Source of the DNA: Tieghemiomyces parasiticus
Lineage: Eukaryota > Kickxellomycota > Dimargaritomycetes > Dimargaritales > Dimargaritaceae
Assembly: GCA_027575765.1 (NCBI GenBank)
Contig: JANBPT010000475.1
Location: 1-34,340 of the forward strand
Direction: 5' to 3'
DNA length: 34,340 nt
Shown here: one piece after another, positions 11,676 to 21,140 of the stretch
How positions within the stretch are numbered: the stretch's first letter is position 1
Layout: each line of letters opens with the position of its first letter
The notes under the pieces: generated by a model
Seen by the model: only the letters and a program-made list of their open reading frames with translations
The model's database searches: none
What the model was told of the DNA's origin: nothing
Program-made: the position numbers and the translations under genes

Positions 11676-12080
11676 TGTGACGGGGTGTGCGTCCCGAGGG
11701 GAGAGGGCAACTAGTAAAGCCCGAGGGAGGGTCGCAGGCGAGCAGGCCTAGTTAGAAAGTTAAGACAGACATTTATTACACACTTGATGAAATAGGCGGT
11801 TATGGCTGGTTTGCCGCCTTTAAATATGGGTGGTTGAGGTGATGACGCGAAACCGTTTGGTGTATCTTAGGCGCTGCAATTAACGACCTCAATTATAAAA
11901 AGTGAGGTCGCCAAATCAGGTCAAGTTTCCTTCTCAAATCTGAAGGCCGCCTCCTTCTTAGTTTTAATGGAAGGCGCCTGATTGATTGTGGAGGCGTCCA
12001 TTTTCCATCAGGAAGGTCGGACCTAAAGAGAGGCGGTCTTCTTGGAAGGGAAGGCCTCTTGGGGGGCCGCCTTGATTACA
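11676..12080. mobile_element. Solo-LTR-like dispersed repeat, copy 2 (405 bp) with target duplication
   Basis: The element starts TGTGACGGGG and ends GATTACA, and is flanked by ATAT on both sides (11672-11675 and 12081-12084). TG...CA ends, a 4-bp duplication and a second dispersed copy at 5742-6145 fit a solo LTR of a retroelement not otherwise present in the window. If the element and one ATAT are removed, the minus strand reads TTATATAAGC. The insertion therefore appears to have split a TATA-like motif upstream of the broken frame at 10581-11669. Confidence 0.75.
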
Positions 12081-12084
12081 ATAT

Positions 12085-12495
12085 AACTGGGAAGGGTGCA
12101 TTTATTAGTTGCAAGTCTCAGGAGTCGCTGAGGAGGATCACCATTTAATCCTTAAATACAGAGATAAAACGATAAAACGATGTTGGTCGCCACCCGGGGG
12201 GAGGGTGCCAGAGGTTCTCGTTAGCGCTACTGGAGGGTGGACGAGTATGGCCAACCCTTCCGCTGTTGGCCAAAAATGCTGATTTGCCAACGTCCCTCCG
12301 TCCGGATGCAATATGGTCGCCTCCTCATGCGCCATCATTGCCCGGATGTCCTTGCCACAAGCTGTGTCGTCAAAGCACTTGTTACGAAGGGTCCAGTGGT
12401 ACTAACCTTGGCTGCGTTCCCGACAGAATTCAGGGCTGGGTGGGGCCGGCGTATGGTCGTTGGTATCAAATAAACGCGGGTCAACTTGATTTGAA
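12085..12495. other. Intergenic, nothing recognised
   Basis: A few overlapping short frames occur on both strands, none persuasive. It lies just downstream of the coiled-coil gene on the minus strand and probably holds its 3' end. Confidence 0.35.
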
Positions 12496-13206
12496 CTAGG
12501 CCATTGGGTCAGCTTCCTTGGGTCCATCGATAAGCTCACTGGCCTCATCAAAAAATCGCCCGACCCGCTCCGTGAATTCCTCCCCTAATTTCTCCAGGTC
12601 TGAGTCACAAATCTTCTGTAGCCGCTCACGTTCATCCGTTGCCTGTTCAAAAGCCTCCACCGCATCTCTAACAGCCTTCGCAGCCTGTTTAGTATTATCG
12701 GTCGCCTGGTCGTATGCCTCTCTCGCCAGTCTAGCTTCCTCGATCGCCTGGCCAGAATGATATTTAGCTTCACTGGCCGCCTGGTCATAAGCATTCTGCG
12801 CAGCTACAGCTACATCACACGCGTCCTTGGTACTTGAAATTTCTAATAAACACTTATTGGCTACCTCTGCAGCCTTCTTACGATCCTTCTCTACTTGTTC
12901 GGCCTTTTGGATAAGAACCTTACCATCCCTGACGAATTCCGCGGCCTTCAGGTATAAACCCTTGTCCACCTGGTTGACTTCCCCGGCCAGTTGGTTAGCT
13001 TCTTCGAACGCCTCGATAAATTCCATGGCCGCGCTGGTAACATCGTCGCCCACCTCAATAAGTGACTTGATCTCATTGACAAATTCCTTGGTTAGGCTGA
13101 TGACCTCGGCCTCCGGGACGTTTTCCTCGCCATAATGCTGGTTCAACGGCTCGGCATTATCCTCGAGGTCATCCTGAAACGGGGTCAATTCCTGAGAGCT
13201 GGTCAT
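12496..13206 (-). CDS. Acidic coiled-coil protein of unknown function
   Basis: This minus-strand frame ends in TAG at 12496-12498. I place the start at the ATG at 13206 (MTSSQELTPFQDDLEDN), giving about 236 residues. The frame stays open upstream, and the sequence just before this ATG (CACAACCTCCAG) looks like a splice acceptor, so an upstream exon is possible. From residue ~35 the protein is almost entirely predicted helix, with repeating Ala/Glu/Lys heptads (EEARLAREAYDQATDN, QAAKAVRDAVEAFEQATDE). It is rich in Ala and acidic residues and has no Cys in the central repeats except CLLEISSTKDACD. There is no signal peptide in the chosen model. Structural coiled-coil proteins of this kind are found in many families, so no function can be named. 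Confidence 0.7.
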   Translation of the reverse strand: MTSSQELTPFQDDLEDNAEPLNQHYGEENVPEAEVISLTKEFVNEIKSLIEVGDDVTSAAMEFIEAFEEANQLAGEVNQVDKGLYLKAAEFVRDGKVLIQKAEQVEKDRKKAAEVANKCLLEISSTKDACDVAVAAQNAYDQAASEAKYHSGQAIEEARLAREAYDQATDNTKQAAKAVRDAVEAFEQATDERERLQKICDSDLEKLGEEFTERVGRFFDEASELIDGPKEADPMA

Positions 13207-13383
13207 CTGGAGGTTGTGGGGCAGGTTACAAAGTAAAGTATGGAAGGTGCCAGTTAGTCCGGAGATATCAGGCATGTCATTCAACCGTCTCGCTTGGCTT
13301 CCGTGGGAGCTGCCACCTAGTGGGATAAAAATCGGGCCACTGATGCCAACTGAACCCGCGGCACGGAGGGGAGCGGCATGCTT

Positions 13384-13647
13384 CTAGTCACCCTGACCAA
13401 TGGGGAAGCAACAAGCACTGGTATAGCTTACTCTTTCCGGAGCTTTAACTTGATCATATTCCGACGGAACGAGTCCACGTCTGACCAGGATTTGGTTATA
13501 CTGGGGCTGTTTGAGCATCGGGTTATGTTTGCCAATTTCATCAGGCAACTCCTTGGTACTCGACGGCACCCCGTTGTTGACTTGGCCTGCAGCGCGGGAC
13601 TGCTGCAGCACCAGGGCTCCAAAGGCGAAGAAAAGGGCGGACTTCAT
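13384..13647 (-). CDS. Small secreted protein, 87 residues
   Basis: I chose the internal ATG at 13647 because it begins a clear signal peptide (MKSALFFAFGALVLQQSRAAG). The upstream extension of the frame lies in the leader. The mature part is polar (NNGVPSSTKELPDEIGKH, then LVRRGLVPSEYDQVKAPER). A donor-like GTAAGC directly after ...APER means the last ~14 codons (VSYTSACCFPIGQGD) could be intron; splicing would change the C-terminus. A strong TATA box lies about 170 nt upstream and the leader is C-rich, the same layout as at 5098 and 18589. No family recognised. The gene is divergent in sequence from the other two small secreted proteins, and no cysteine pattern of hydrophobins is present. 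Confidence 0.62.
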   Translation of the reverse strand: MKSALFFAFGALVLQQSRAAGQVNNGVPSSTKELPDEIGKHNPMLKQPQYNQILVRRGLVPSEYDQVKAPERVSYTSACCFPIGQGD

Positions 13648-13815
13648 GGTGATGTAACGGGCGGGTGTGGTGGGTAGATTGGAAACCAAAAAAGTCTACC
13701 GAGACGCTAGAGTTGCAGGGGGGGTGGGTTTCAAACGAGAGATAGGATGGGCAAGCAGGATTAACTGGTGCGATTGGCGATGGGTGGGGGACTAAACTGC
13801 GAGACCGGTCCATCG

Positions 13816-13825
13816 TTTATATAAG
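13816..13825 (-). promoter_or_regulatory. TATA box of the small secreted protein gene
   Basis: Minus-strand CTTATATAAA, about 170 nt before the ATG at 13647, followed by a pyrimidine-rich leader. Confidence 0.6.
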
Positions 13826-15721
13826 GCCACCGGAGGGACGAAGAGAGGGAATGCATTGACAAGGGCGAGGTAGTGTCGAGGACGTCGACTGGCCGATAGG
13901 GTCGGGTTGAATGGTTGGTCGGCTGCCGCCGCTTGTGCTCCCCTGCCGTCCGCTTGGTGGGTCCCGTTTCTCTTGTGCACCAAGGGCGTCATTCGTCCAA
14001 CCTTTCAAATATATTGCCTTCCCTTTCCGCCTTGCATGGTTTTAGTGACCAGTATGGACTATGTTCGAAGGGCCTCGGGCTGACGAGTCTAGTGGGAGAA
14101 GGCTTTACCACTGTGGGGCCAGGCCCGTACGCGATCCATTGGGATGGCCGGGGCCCCAAGGGAAGCGGTCGCACGACGGATAGTTTTTTATGGAGGGCCC
14201 GACTCCAATCGGCACTACGGAAGGGCCCTTAGTTTCACAACTGCGGGCCAGTGCAGTCCGATGCTGTGCACCGGGCCCTGTGGCCTTTCTCCGTTTGCGC
14301 ATTGCATTGTATTGATCCGAGATGAAGGTACGGGCTGATGACGAGCGTAAGATATCAAATCGCCCGTACTTCCCTAACGCTTCTCCTTTTTTTGCCTCTC
14401 TTTGGCTCGTTTTCTCTTTCCAGTCATACCCGGCCGACCAGTTGTACTGGTTCCTTGCCACTATGTACCAAGGACATTTCACTAAAATTAGCATGGGGGC
14501 AATAAAGGACCCAATGACAAAGAGTCTGGGAACGAAAGGGTGGTGGGAAATGGACAGCGAAAAGGGACTAAAGGAGCAAAAAGACAAGGGAGTAGAACAT
14601 AAGGTAACGGAATAAAGGGCGTTGAGAATTCCCGGTTCCCGCTTTGGCAGGGTCGGCATTGTTTGATCCTCTAAACCTTGTGAAGTAGGGCAGGAACGGT
14701 AGGCGGGATTCTGGGCGCTACTTCGCGGTTATCATTTCAAAGGCGCGCCGGCTTTCCCTGTCTCCACCAGTGACGAGGGTGTGGCAGTCTAGGGCTGTGT
14801 TTTGGCTGGCGGTATCCAATCCCGTAGGGTCTGTCCAGGGTCACCGAACCCGCTATATCAGGCTTGCGGACATCCACCCCAGCCCCTCACCGGCAAAATT
14901 TTCTGGCCATGTAGCTATCTGTTCTATCGCCTATAACGATTTGTACCAGCGTATACCAAACAGCCGATGGCTTGCTTTTCCACATAGACGCCTCTCAATG
15001 GTACTACATACCACATGGCGAGCTACTGCGTAACCACCAGCCCCAGTGTTCAGCCGCACAGTGCACAACACAGCAGACGCGACAAGAGGGATAGGCGTTC
15101 AGGCTTCCCCCCGTACGTGCTGGCCATATCGGGCAGCGACCATGTCAGTGTTCCCTATTCTGCTCCTCCTCAATACCCTGCGCTCCCATTGCGGGAGCTC
15201 CCATCTACTCTACCAGTGGTAGGCCAACTCAGGGCCCACACCACACTTGCTTTAGTTCAATTGTTGATACTAAGGAGTGGAAGTAGCATCTGCGGCAGTC
15301 CGCTGGCCGGATACATTCAATGACCGCTCGCTATCTTGCGGGTGAAGGTACGGAGTGCCGTTCAATTACATTGAGGGAGTGCTGGCCTGTGAACGTGCTA
15401 CACATAACTCCTCCGTCAGGCCCATCAGCTTGGCCCCCCCACTTAAAAGGAAAGTCTGCTGTGCAACGTCATCCCTTACGACCTTGCCTATACTGTGGTG
15501 CTAGGGTCTATAATGCCGGCTAGACTTGGGAAGATGGAGAGGGAGGGAGCAGGAACTAGTGCCCAGTGACAGCCGGGTGGTCCATGCCGACTGTATGGCA
15601 CCAGGCGGCAGTAATGAATATAAGTAGGTGGTTATACTAGAATGGCACGAGAATCCACAAGGTGTTAATCTGAATAGTATGGGATGGGGCAACACGTGCT
15701 ACCACAGCAAAGATAAAACAA
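13826..15721. other. Stretch without a confident gene
   Basis: Several open frames up to 184 codons occur (minus 14105-14659 is the longest), but they overlap others on the opposite strand, show no domain or consistent composition and have no promoter-like sequence. A short Pro/Tyr-rich segment on the plus strand near 15140-15190 (VPYSAPPQYPALP) resembles the one near 8250 in composition only. Confidence 0.35.
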
Positions 15722-15723
15722 TA

Positions 15724-15750
15724 CAGATGCTACAAAAATTTTCAAGGATT
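15724..15750 (+). repeat. Mariner left terminal inverted repeat
   Basis: It starts CAGATGCTACAAAA and continues with TTTTCAAGGATT. It matches, imperfectly, the reverse complement of 16978-17005. Confidence 0.8.
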
Positions 15751-15767
15751 TTTTAGTCCAATGATGT

Positions 15768-16860
15768 TTATTCAATATAGCTGCCACCACTCTGTACCAC
15801 TAGGTGAGCCCTTTCTATCCATCTATCAAAACAGGCCCTACAGTCATTTGGCTGGAGCCTGGCTATTGCAGTTAGCCAGGCGTCCACGATCGCCTCCACT
15901 GTGCTGAACTTCTTACCTCTCAGTCGCTGTTAAATATCCCAGAACAGCTAGAAGTTGTAGGGGGCCAGATCAGGACTGGAGGGAGGGGCTAGCAGAAGTT
16001 TGAGTTTAGAGTTGGAAATGTAGGCCTGAGTAGCTGCAGCACAATGGGGTGGTGCATTATCATGATGAAGCCGCAGGGGGTGACGGTCCAGACTTCCACG
16101 TGCCTCCACCCAGGCCTGGACCATGGTCTTCAGCCTGTACTCTGCATAGAGTTCGGGGGAGACCTTGACACCTGGGGGCATGACGCTCAGGTGTAATAGG
16201 CCACGCCTGGTGAAATAAATGGTCAACATCACCTTGGGTGTGGTACAACCGTGGCGGGTCTCAGTTGGGATAGGGCCACCTTTAGGGCACCACCTCTGGC
16301 GATTGGAGCCAGAAGGGGGATCATAAAGGTACACCCAAGTCTCATCACCTGTGACAATGGAGTCCAGCAGGTAGTCACTGGCCCCATCAAATTTCTCCAG
16401 GAACTCAGTGGCAAAATGTACCCGCTTGTGGCGCTGGTTGTTGGTGAGGTTGTGGGGGATCCAGCAATTGAAATAGCTGTGCAACTCCAGGTCCCTGCGC
16501 AGGACTCTGCGCATGGTACTAGGGGAAGTGTGGCAGGCCCAGGCCAGCTGCTCAACAGTAAGTCAAGGGTCTTTCCCCAGCCATCTCAGGACTATGTCCC
16601 CATAATATGCACCAATGTCATCTGATGGGCGGCCAGAACAAGGGTTGGCTTCAAAAGAGCAGTGACCTGTGTGAAAGCGAGCCAGTCTCCTGTAGATGGT
16701 GGAGTGACTAGGGGCGGCTGAGCCCAGCTTGGAAATCAAAACGTTAAAAATATCATCTGCTTTGCAGCCCTCCAGATAAAAATTATAAATGAGGACCCGC
16801 ACGTCACGCCTGGTAAACTTGGGCGGAGTGGAGGATGGAGGTTCTTTGAAAAGTAGACAT
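15768..16860 (-). pseudogene. Mariner (DD34D) transposase, pseudogene
   Basis: The family cuts and pastes the element using an Asp triad. Reading 5' to 3' on the minus strand: an ATG at 16860, a one-base frame break within the first ~20 codons, then a helix-turn-helix region (PSHSTIYRRLARFHTGHCSFE), the first catalytic Asp (VTGDETWVY), the second (HHDNAPPH), and the SPDLAP motif. At the third catalytic position, exactly 34 residues after the second Asp, there is Asn (APYNF) instead of Asp. In-frame stops occur near 16563 (TGA), at 15948-15950 (TAG) and about 18 nt later (TAA). The last part (RLRGKKFSTVEAIVDAWL) reads through to the terminal TAA at 15768. It is certainly not functional. The good alignment apart from these changes suggests modest age. 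Confidence 0.9.
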
Positions 16861-16977
16861 GATGGATGGCTAAAAAGTCAAACTGTGAAGTCGAAAATGG
16901 TTCAATCCTGGAGTGGTTTATGCCAACTGATTTGTCATTGTTAACTCTCCTAGGTTTCATCTGAGACCTCCCGCTTA

Positions 16978-17005
16978 CAATCCTCACAGTATTTTGTGGC
17001 ATCTG
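16978..17005 (-). repeat. Mariner right terminal inverted repeat
   Basis: On the minus strand it starts CAGATGCCACAAAA and continues with TACTGTGAGGATTG. It is the partner of the left repeat. Confidence 0.8.
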
Positions 17006-17007
17006 TA

Positions 17008-18331
17008 ATGCACCGTACCATTATCACTTCAGAAAGCTTTCAGGATCAGCACAGAATTTTCGTCCACTATATCTGCTTCGTACTATCGGGTGGCAGTCGA
17101 AATATCGTCGGATACAACGACTACTACAACCAGATCCTCCGAATTTCTTAACCAACCTCTCTAATATTTCCTGTATGTTTACTCTCGTGGTCACTGATAT
17201 AAGATTACTGCCTCAAACGTCCTCTTAGGTTATGCTGCCGAACGGCCCGCCATCAATGACATCGCTGATTCCACTTGACCGATAACCTTTACGCTCAGCA
17301 TTGTCCCAACGGCGACACCTAAGAATACGGTCAATTTATATTCTTACCCTCCAAAGGACGGAATGTTGCCCAAAGTCTACTTCATACGTTATACGGCCAT
17401 AGAAATATTCCATGTACCGTCTCCGACTAGAATAGACGCCCGTCAAGGTGTCCCCATCCCAATAGCCCCTTTTCACATGGAATCGGCTCAATATAGAGGT
17501 AATTTAGCACATATCATTGTATATAGTGCTAATACATCGAAGATGCAACTGCCTGCTAACGAGTCACATTATCTCATCACCCGATACCCCGGTTCCCGCT
17601 CACCAGTGATTTCCATGGGCCGAATTGGCGGTATTGTCAATTCATCTGCACCTTATTGATCAGTTTCCGGTAGGATAAATTCTTATTCTAATGGCCATAA
17701 TTTGAGGCAGGTGGGCATGATAGGGTATAAAATTGAATTTTCAGCTAGGAAAAGGGGAAAAACTTGTACAAGACAGGTGAAAAAACCCCTTCGCAATAGA
17801 TGAAAATATTAGAAAGCAAGGTCGTATAGTCCCCACAGGGGTGAGAATAGCCAGGTAAATGCTAATCAAGTAAGCATAAGGAAGCCCAGGATATAGACTA
17901 TCGTTTGAGAACATCGTGATAAAAATAAGGAAGGATTTCGGAAGGAAAGCTACCGGTTCGACTCCAAGGAAGTTGGTATAATGACTTGTTTAACGATTTA
18001 AACTTGGGCTCCGTGGGGTAGATGGAATTAACTACCGCCACTATCTGAGGGCGTTCTGGACCTTAGCCAAGAGTTCTTTCTGTCTATTACCTGTGTCGCC
18101 CGGTGTGATCAGTTAGGGGGGATAGGGGTATGATGCAACAGTTAGTACCTGTTGGTGCAGTAGAGAATCAGTTGAAATTGATATTCATCGCAATGCTAAA
18201 ATGGTGCGTCTAATCGCCTAGATTGGCCTACGGGAGGACTGCATTAGGCTTCAGGCGTGACGCGCTGAACAACGAGTGCAGGTAGTGTCCAACGAAAGTC
18301 GAATATTAAACAGTATACATCGGAAAATTCA
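17008..18331. other. Stretch without a confident gene
   Basis: No conserved frame is evident; the longest is a 98-codon plus-strand frame at 17363-17659 with no recognisable motif. A GGTTCGACTCC block near 17955 resembles a tRNA B box, but no matching A box or cloverleaf is present. Confidence 0.35.
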
Positions 18332-18589
18332 TCAAGCTCGAACTGCTAACCAGTGAGCTATGCCATTGTACTTACTTGACAGGCCACTATTATGGATGAT
18401 ATGGATTATATTTTGTTGACTGGCCTCAGCCGCCGCATAATTTTGCTGCTGAACGTTACTTCTAATGGAGGCTACGAGGCTATCAATTCTTGTCTCGAGG
18501 TCCGACTTGGGTTTGTAACTCGGTAAGCCGGCGTGCGCAGTAACAACCAGTGCCACAAGGGTCACAGTGACGATGGAGAGGAGACGCAT
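18332..18589 (-). CDS. Small secreted protein, about 85 residues
   Basis: I start at the ATG at 18589, which opens a strong signal peptide (MRLLSIVTVTLVALVVTAHAG). The mature part is a short helical polar chain (DLETRIDSLVASIRSNVQQQ, then QQNIIHIIHNSGLS). A near-perfect splice donor (GTAAGT) follows codon 71 at 18371-18375, so the final residues before the TGA at 18332 may belong to an intron and a further exon may exist that I cannot place. TATAAAAGG lies about 140 nt upstream, followed by a C-rich leader. No cysteines and no known family. It shares only its architecture with the small secreted proteins at 5098 and 13647. Confidence 0.62.
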   Translation of the reverse strand: MRLLSIVTVTLVALVVTAHAGLPSYKPKSDLETRIDSLVASIRSNVQQQNYAAAEASQQNIIHIIHNSGLSSKYNGIAHWLAVRA

Positions 18590-18725
18590 GGTGGATGAGT
18601 GGGTGGGGGGGGGCAGAAGTGGGTGGCGAGTGGAGAGCTGGGCTGAAGGATGAGATGACTGAGTGGCAATTGGGAGATGGTCTGGTGGATGATGATTTTC
18701 TGGTTTGATTAGGCCACATTGCTGA

Positions 18726-18734
18726 CCTTTTATA
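18726..18734 (-). promoter_or_regulatory. TATA box of the small secreted protein gene at 18589
   Basis: Minus-strand TATAAAAGG, about 140 nt upstream of the ATG. Confidence 0.6.
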
Positions 18735-20789
18735 CTGTCATCGGTTGGCACTGGTTGAGGGCTAAACGCTGCAGATGAATCTGGATGGACTGGGCAGCCT
18801 TCACCACTCCCCCCTACTCGTTCCCTCTCTGTACCACCCCACTTACGTTTCCATGAAGACATTGGCGGCTATCTGACATTGCAAGTCCTTTGGTTACCCC
18901 TCCCTGCCATTTGTTTAACGTGTGCTCCTGTCTGCATTTATTCGATTGTAGTGTGAGAATGGTGCTGTCTACCGACAAGCAGAGAACTACTGTGTGTCAG
19001 TCATTCGCACTACGCTAGCTCACCGAGTGGCGAGAGGCAGGGCTCAGCCACTTGGTCCCTCTTTTCACTTGCAGCAGCACCCCCCCCTGCCGGCTAACCG
19101 GTAGCACAAAGGTCACTTCAATTAGATTATAATCCTACCGTTTCATGCTGGCGTCATGGACCACATCATTGAGATGTGCCTATTTTCCTCTTTTCGCTGT
19201 TAGGACAACTCGAACGCTTTTTCACTACCGGCCTGTCTTTACCGACTCGGGGGCGTTTGGTTGTGCCTGCTAAATGGCCTGGTCGTGTGTGACCTACCGC
19301 GGTTGGCAAGGGGCTGCATTACCGAGCTACCGAAGGTTTACAGACACAGAGACTGAAGTAAAGCCGCCACTTTCCTCGTTCTATACCTATCAACCGGTCT
19401 TCTACCCACCATTCGACTTTTGGACCGACGATACGGCGACGTCAGGGACGCGCCCCAATCGTACGACTTTGCCTTGAAACCATGTCTAAGGCCATTCTCT
19501 TGAAAGTTGGGGCTACCTGCCAATGGTTGAAAAGAGTTTGTTATGCCAGCAGAAGTACTTGGTGAACCGATTCCCACCGGGGCTCCCTTGCTCAACTAAG
19601 AGTCAGTTCCGTCGGAACCCGGTAGTGAGGGGGCCTGCTAAGGTGTCTCACATTAGGTTGAAATATCCAACCTGTTCCATTCGGATACGTAAGCTTTATT
19701 ATTAAACTGCGGTTTCAAGAAGGACATAGGATATTGCCGGGGCCAGGGTGGTCCCAGATAACAGACGCGGACAGCTTGGAATAAGGTGAAAACCAAGTCT
19801 TCACGAGCCTATCAGTGGGCCAGAGTTGATAGCAAGGAGTCTTGGTCGACCTTTTTTGAGGAGGATGAGGCGTCCGTACAATTGTAATGCATTCCCTAGT
19901 ACATGGCGCTCTGTGCACCAACATTAGTTCCACGCGCTATCTTCTCTTTTAGGTAACGGTACAACCCTGAGAACATACGAGATGGCGCTTTTAGCTAAGT
20001 TATTCCGCTTGACGCCTGAAACCTCGACTGCATGTTCAACATCCCCAACGTGTGTAGCAGTGCCTTCAATGTGGCTTGGCGTTCAAACCGTCGGCTTTCT
20101 TAGACATTCGTCCGACCCTAGCGTTTCACAACCGTCTCGTGTCCTACAGTGGCGGAAGCGGCCTTTCTGATGTTTAATTTATTACCCGACGACACTGGAC
20201 TGACCGCGGTCAGGGTGGCTTTGATGGCCATCCGATTTTTCCCACTTGTATTGTGCGACATGATCACCAATCATAGGCGATTAGATAAAGTACGTATCAG
20301 GAGAGCTTGCCTCCCCGCCCATTTCCAGGTGTCTCCCAAAATGTAGTTCTCCCAAAGGTTTCTATAGCCGTGAAGCTCGGGTGAGATGGCGATATTATTC
20401 CAAGAGGTAATACGAGCAGGATAAGTGGACTGTGAGTAAACGGTGCCACAGCTGGGTGTAAATTGAAAGCCCTACCTTCAGATGCCGCTCTCTCCCCTGC
20501 TACAGACATCGGCTATCCATATATACATTTGACATTACAAAGGCGAGGTTTGTGGGTCAGTTAGGGGCAGGTATACAGTATGAACGGTATGGAAAGTTTG
20601 GTTACATCCTACGGGATACAACTCAAGACGCCTCTCCAGGGAACCCCTATAGATTGTCCGTAGCGACTTGGTGACGCAAGAGCTGGTTGGGTATGGTTAT
20701 GATGGCCACAACATGGCCTGGTCAGCTCTATTTTCCACTACACCTCATTGCCTATGGTCGCATCATATGGGATAGTGTCCCCCACTATT
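18735..20789. other. Stretch without a confident gene
   Basis: About 2 kb with only short frames on both strands, none with a domain, signal peptide or promoter context. No tandem or inverted repeat stood out. Confidence 0.35.
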
Positions 20790-21014
20790 CTATGGCGTTG
20801 GCTTCCCAATTCCTCTGCTGGAAATTGTTATCCTGGGACTATCATTGCGAATGTGTTTCGCCGCCGGTGACATGGGTCCTTCGCAGAACGTCTGTTCTGT
20901 CCACTCGGAGGTTGACGGACCTTTGACAGAAGCTGAAGCGCTTGTAGGGACCACCTCGGAGGCTTGGGGTTGCGAAACGGCCGCAGGGGCAGCAGAATTG
21001 TTCGAATGGTTCAT
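20790..21014 (-). CDS. Hypothetical small protein or first exon
   Basis: A 74-codon minus-strand frame starts at the ATG at 21014. The first ~60 residues are Ser/Ala/Pro-rich and look like a disordered protein N-terminus (NNSAAPAAVSQPQASE, then STSEWTEQTFCEGPMSPA). The remainder looks less coding-like, so this may be a first exon with later exons not recognised. Promoter context supports it: TATATAAGG at 21132-21140 and a CRE-type TGACGTCA at 21080-21087, both upstream on the minus strand. No function can be inferred. Confidence 0.4.
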   Translation of the reverse strand: MNHSNNSAAPAAVSQPQASEVVPTSASASVKGPSTSEWTEQTFCEGPMSPAAKHIRNDSPRITISSRGIGKPTP

Positions 21015-21079
21015 AGTGATTTATAAATAAATTGAGTGTTGTGGAGGAAAGTGCGGTAGTGGTAAAAATGTTGCTGAAT

Positions 21080-21087
21080 TGACGTCA
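21080..21087. promoter_or_regulatory. Palindromic TGACGTCA (CRE/ATF-type site)
   Basis: A perfect 8-bp CRE palindrome between the TATA box (21132-21140) and the ATG (21014) of the small minus-strand frame. bZIP factors of the ATF/CREB type bind this sequence in fungi. A single site can occur by chance. Confidence 0.4.
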
Positions 21088-21131
21088 GTAAGAAGGGATC
21101 ACCTGGGGTGTAAAGACTGAGGCGTCCAAAC

Positions 21132-21140
21132 CCTTATATA
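21132..21140 (-). promoter_or_regulatory. TATA box upstream of the frame at 21014
   Basis: Minus-strand TATATAAGG, about 120 nt before the ATG at 21014. Confidence 0.5.

Larger units (their letters stand above)
15724..17005 (-). mobile_element. Mariner transposon (1282 bp), complete ends, inactive
   Basis: The element is bounded by imperfect terminal inverted repeats that start CAGATGC and is flanked by the TA duplication expected of mariner (15722-15723 and 17006-17007). Its length is the usual ~1.3 kb. It holds one transposase frame on the minus strand with several stops. The transposase is the animal-type DD34D mariner rather than the Fot1/pogo type usual in fungi. Confidence 0.88.

Noticed and set aside
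13206..13647. Fusion of the signal-peptide exon (13647) to the coiled-coil frame (13206) by splicing
   Set aside because: The available donor and acceptors give the wrong phase for the coiled-coil frame.
14105..14659. 184-codon minus-strand frame
   Set aside because: No domain, no promoter context and competing frames on the other strand; probably chance.
17930..17975. tRNA gene suggested by GGTTCGACTCC
   Set aside because: No A box, acceptor stem pairing or anticodon arm can be drawn around it.
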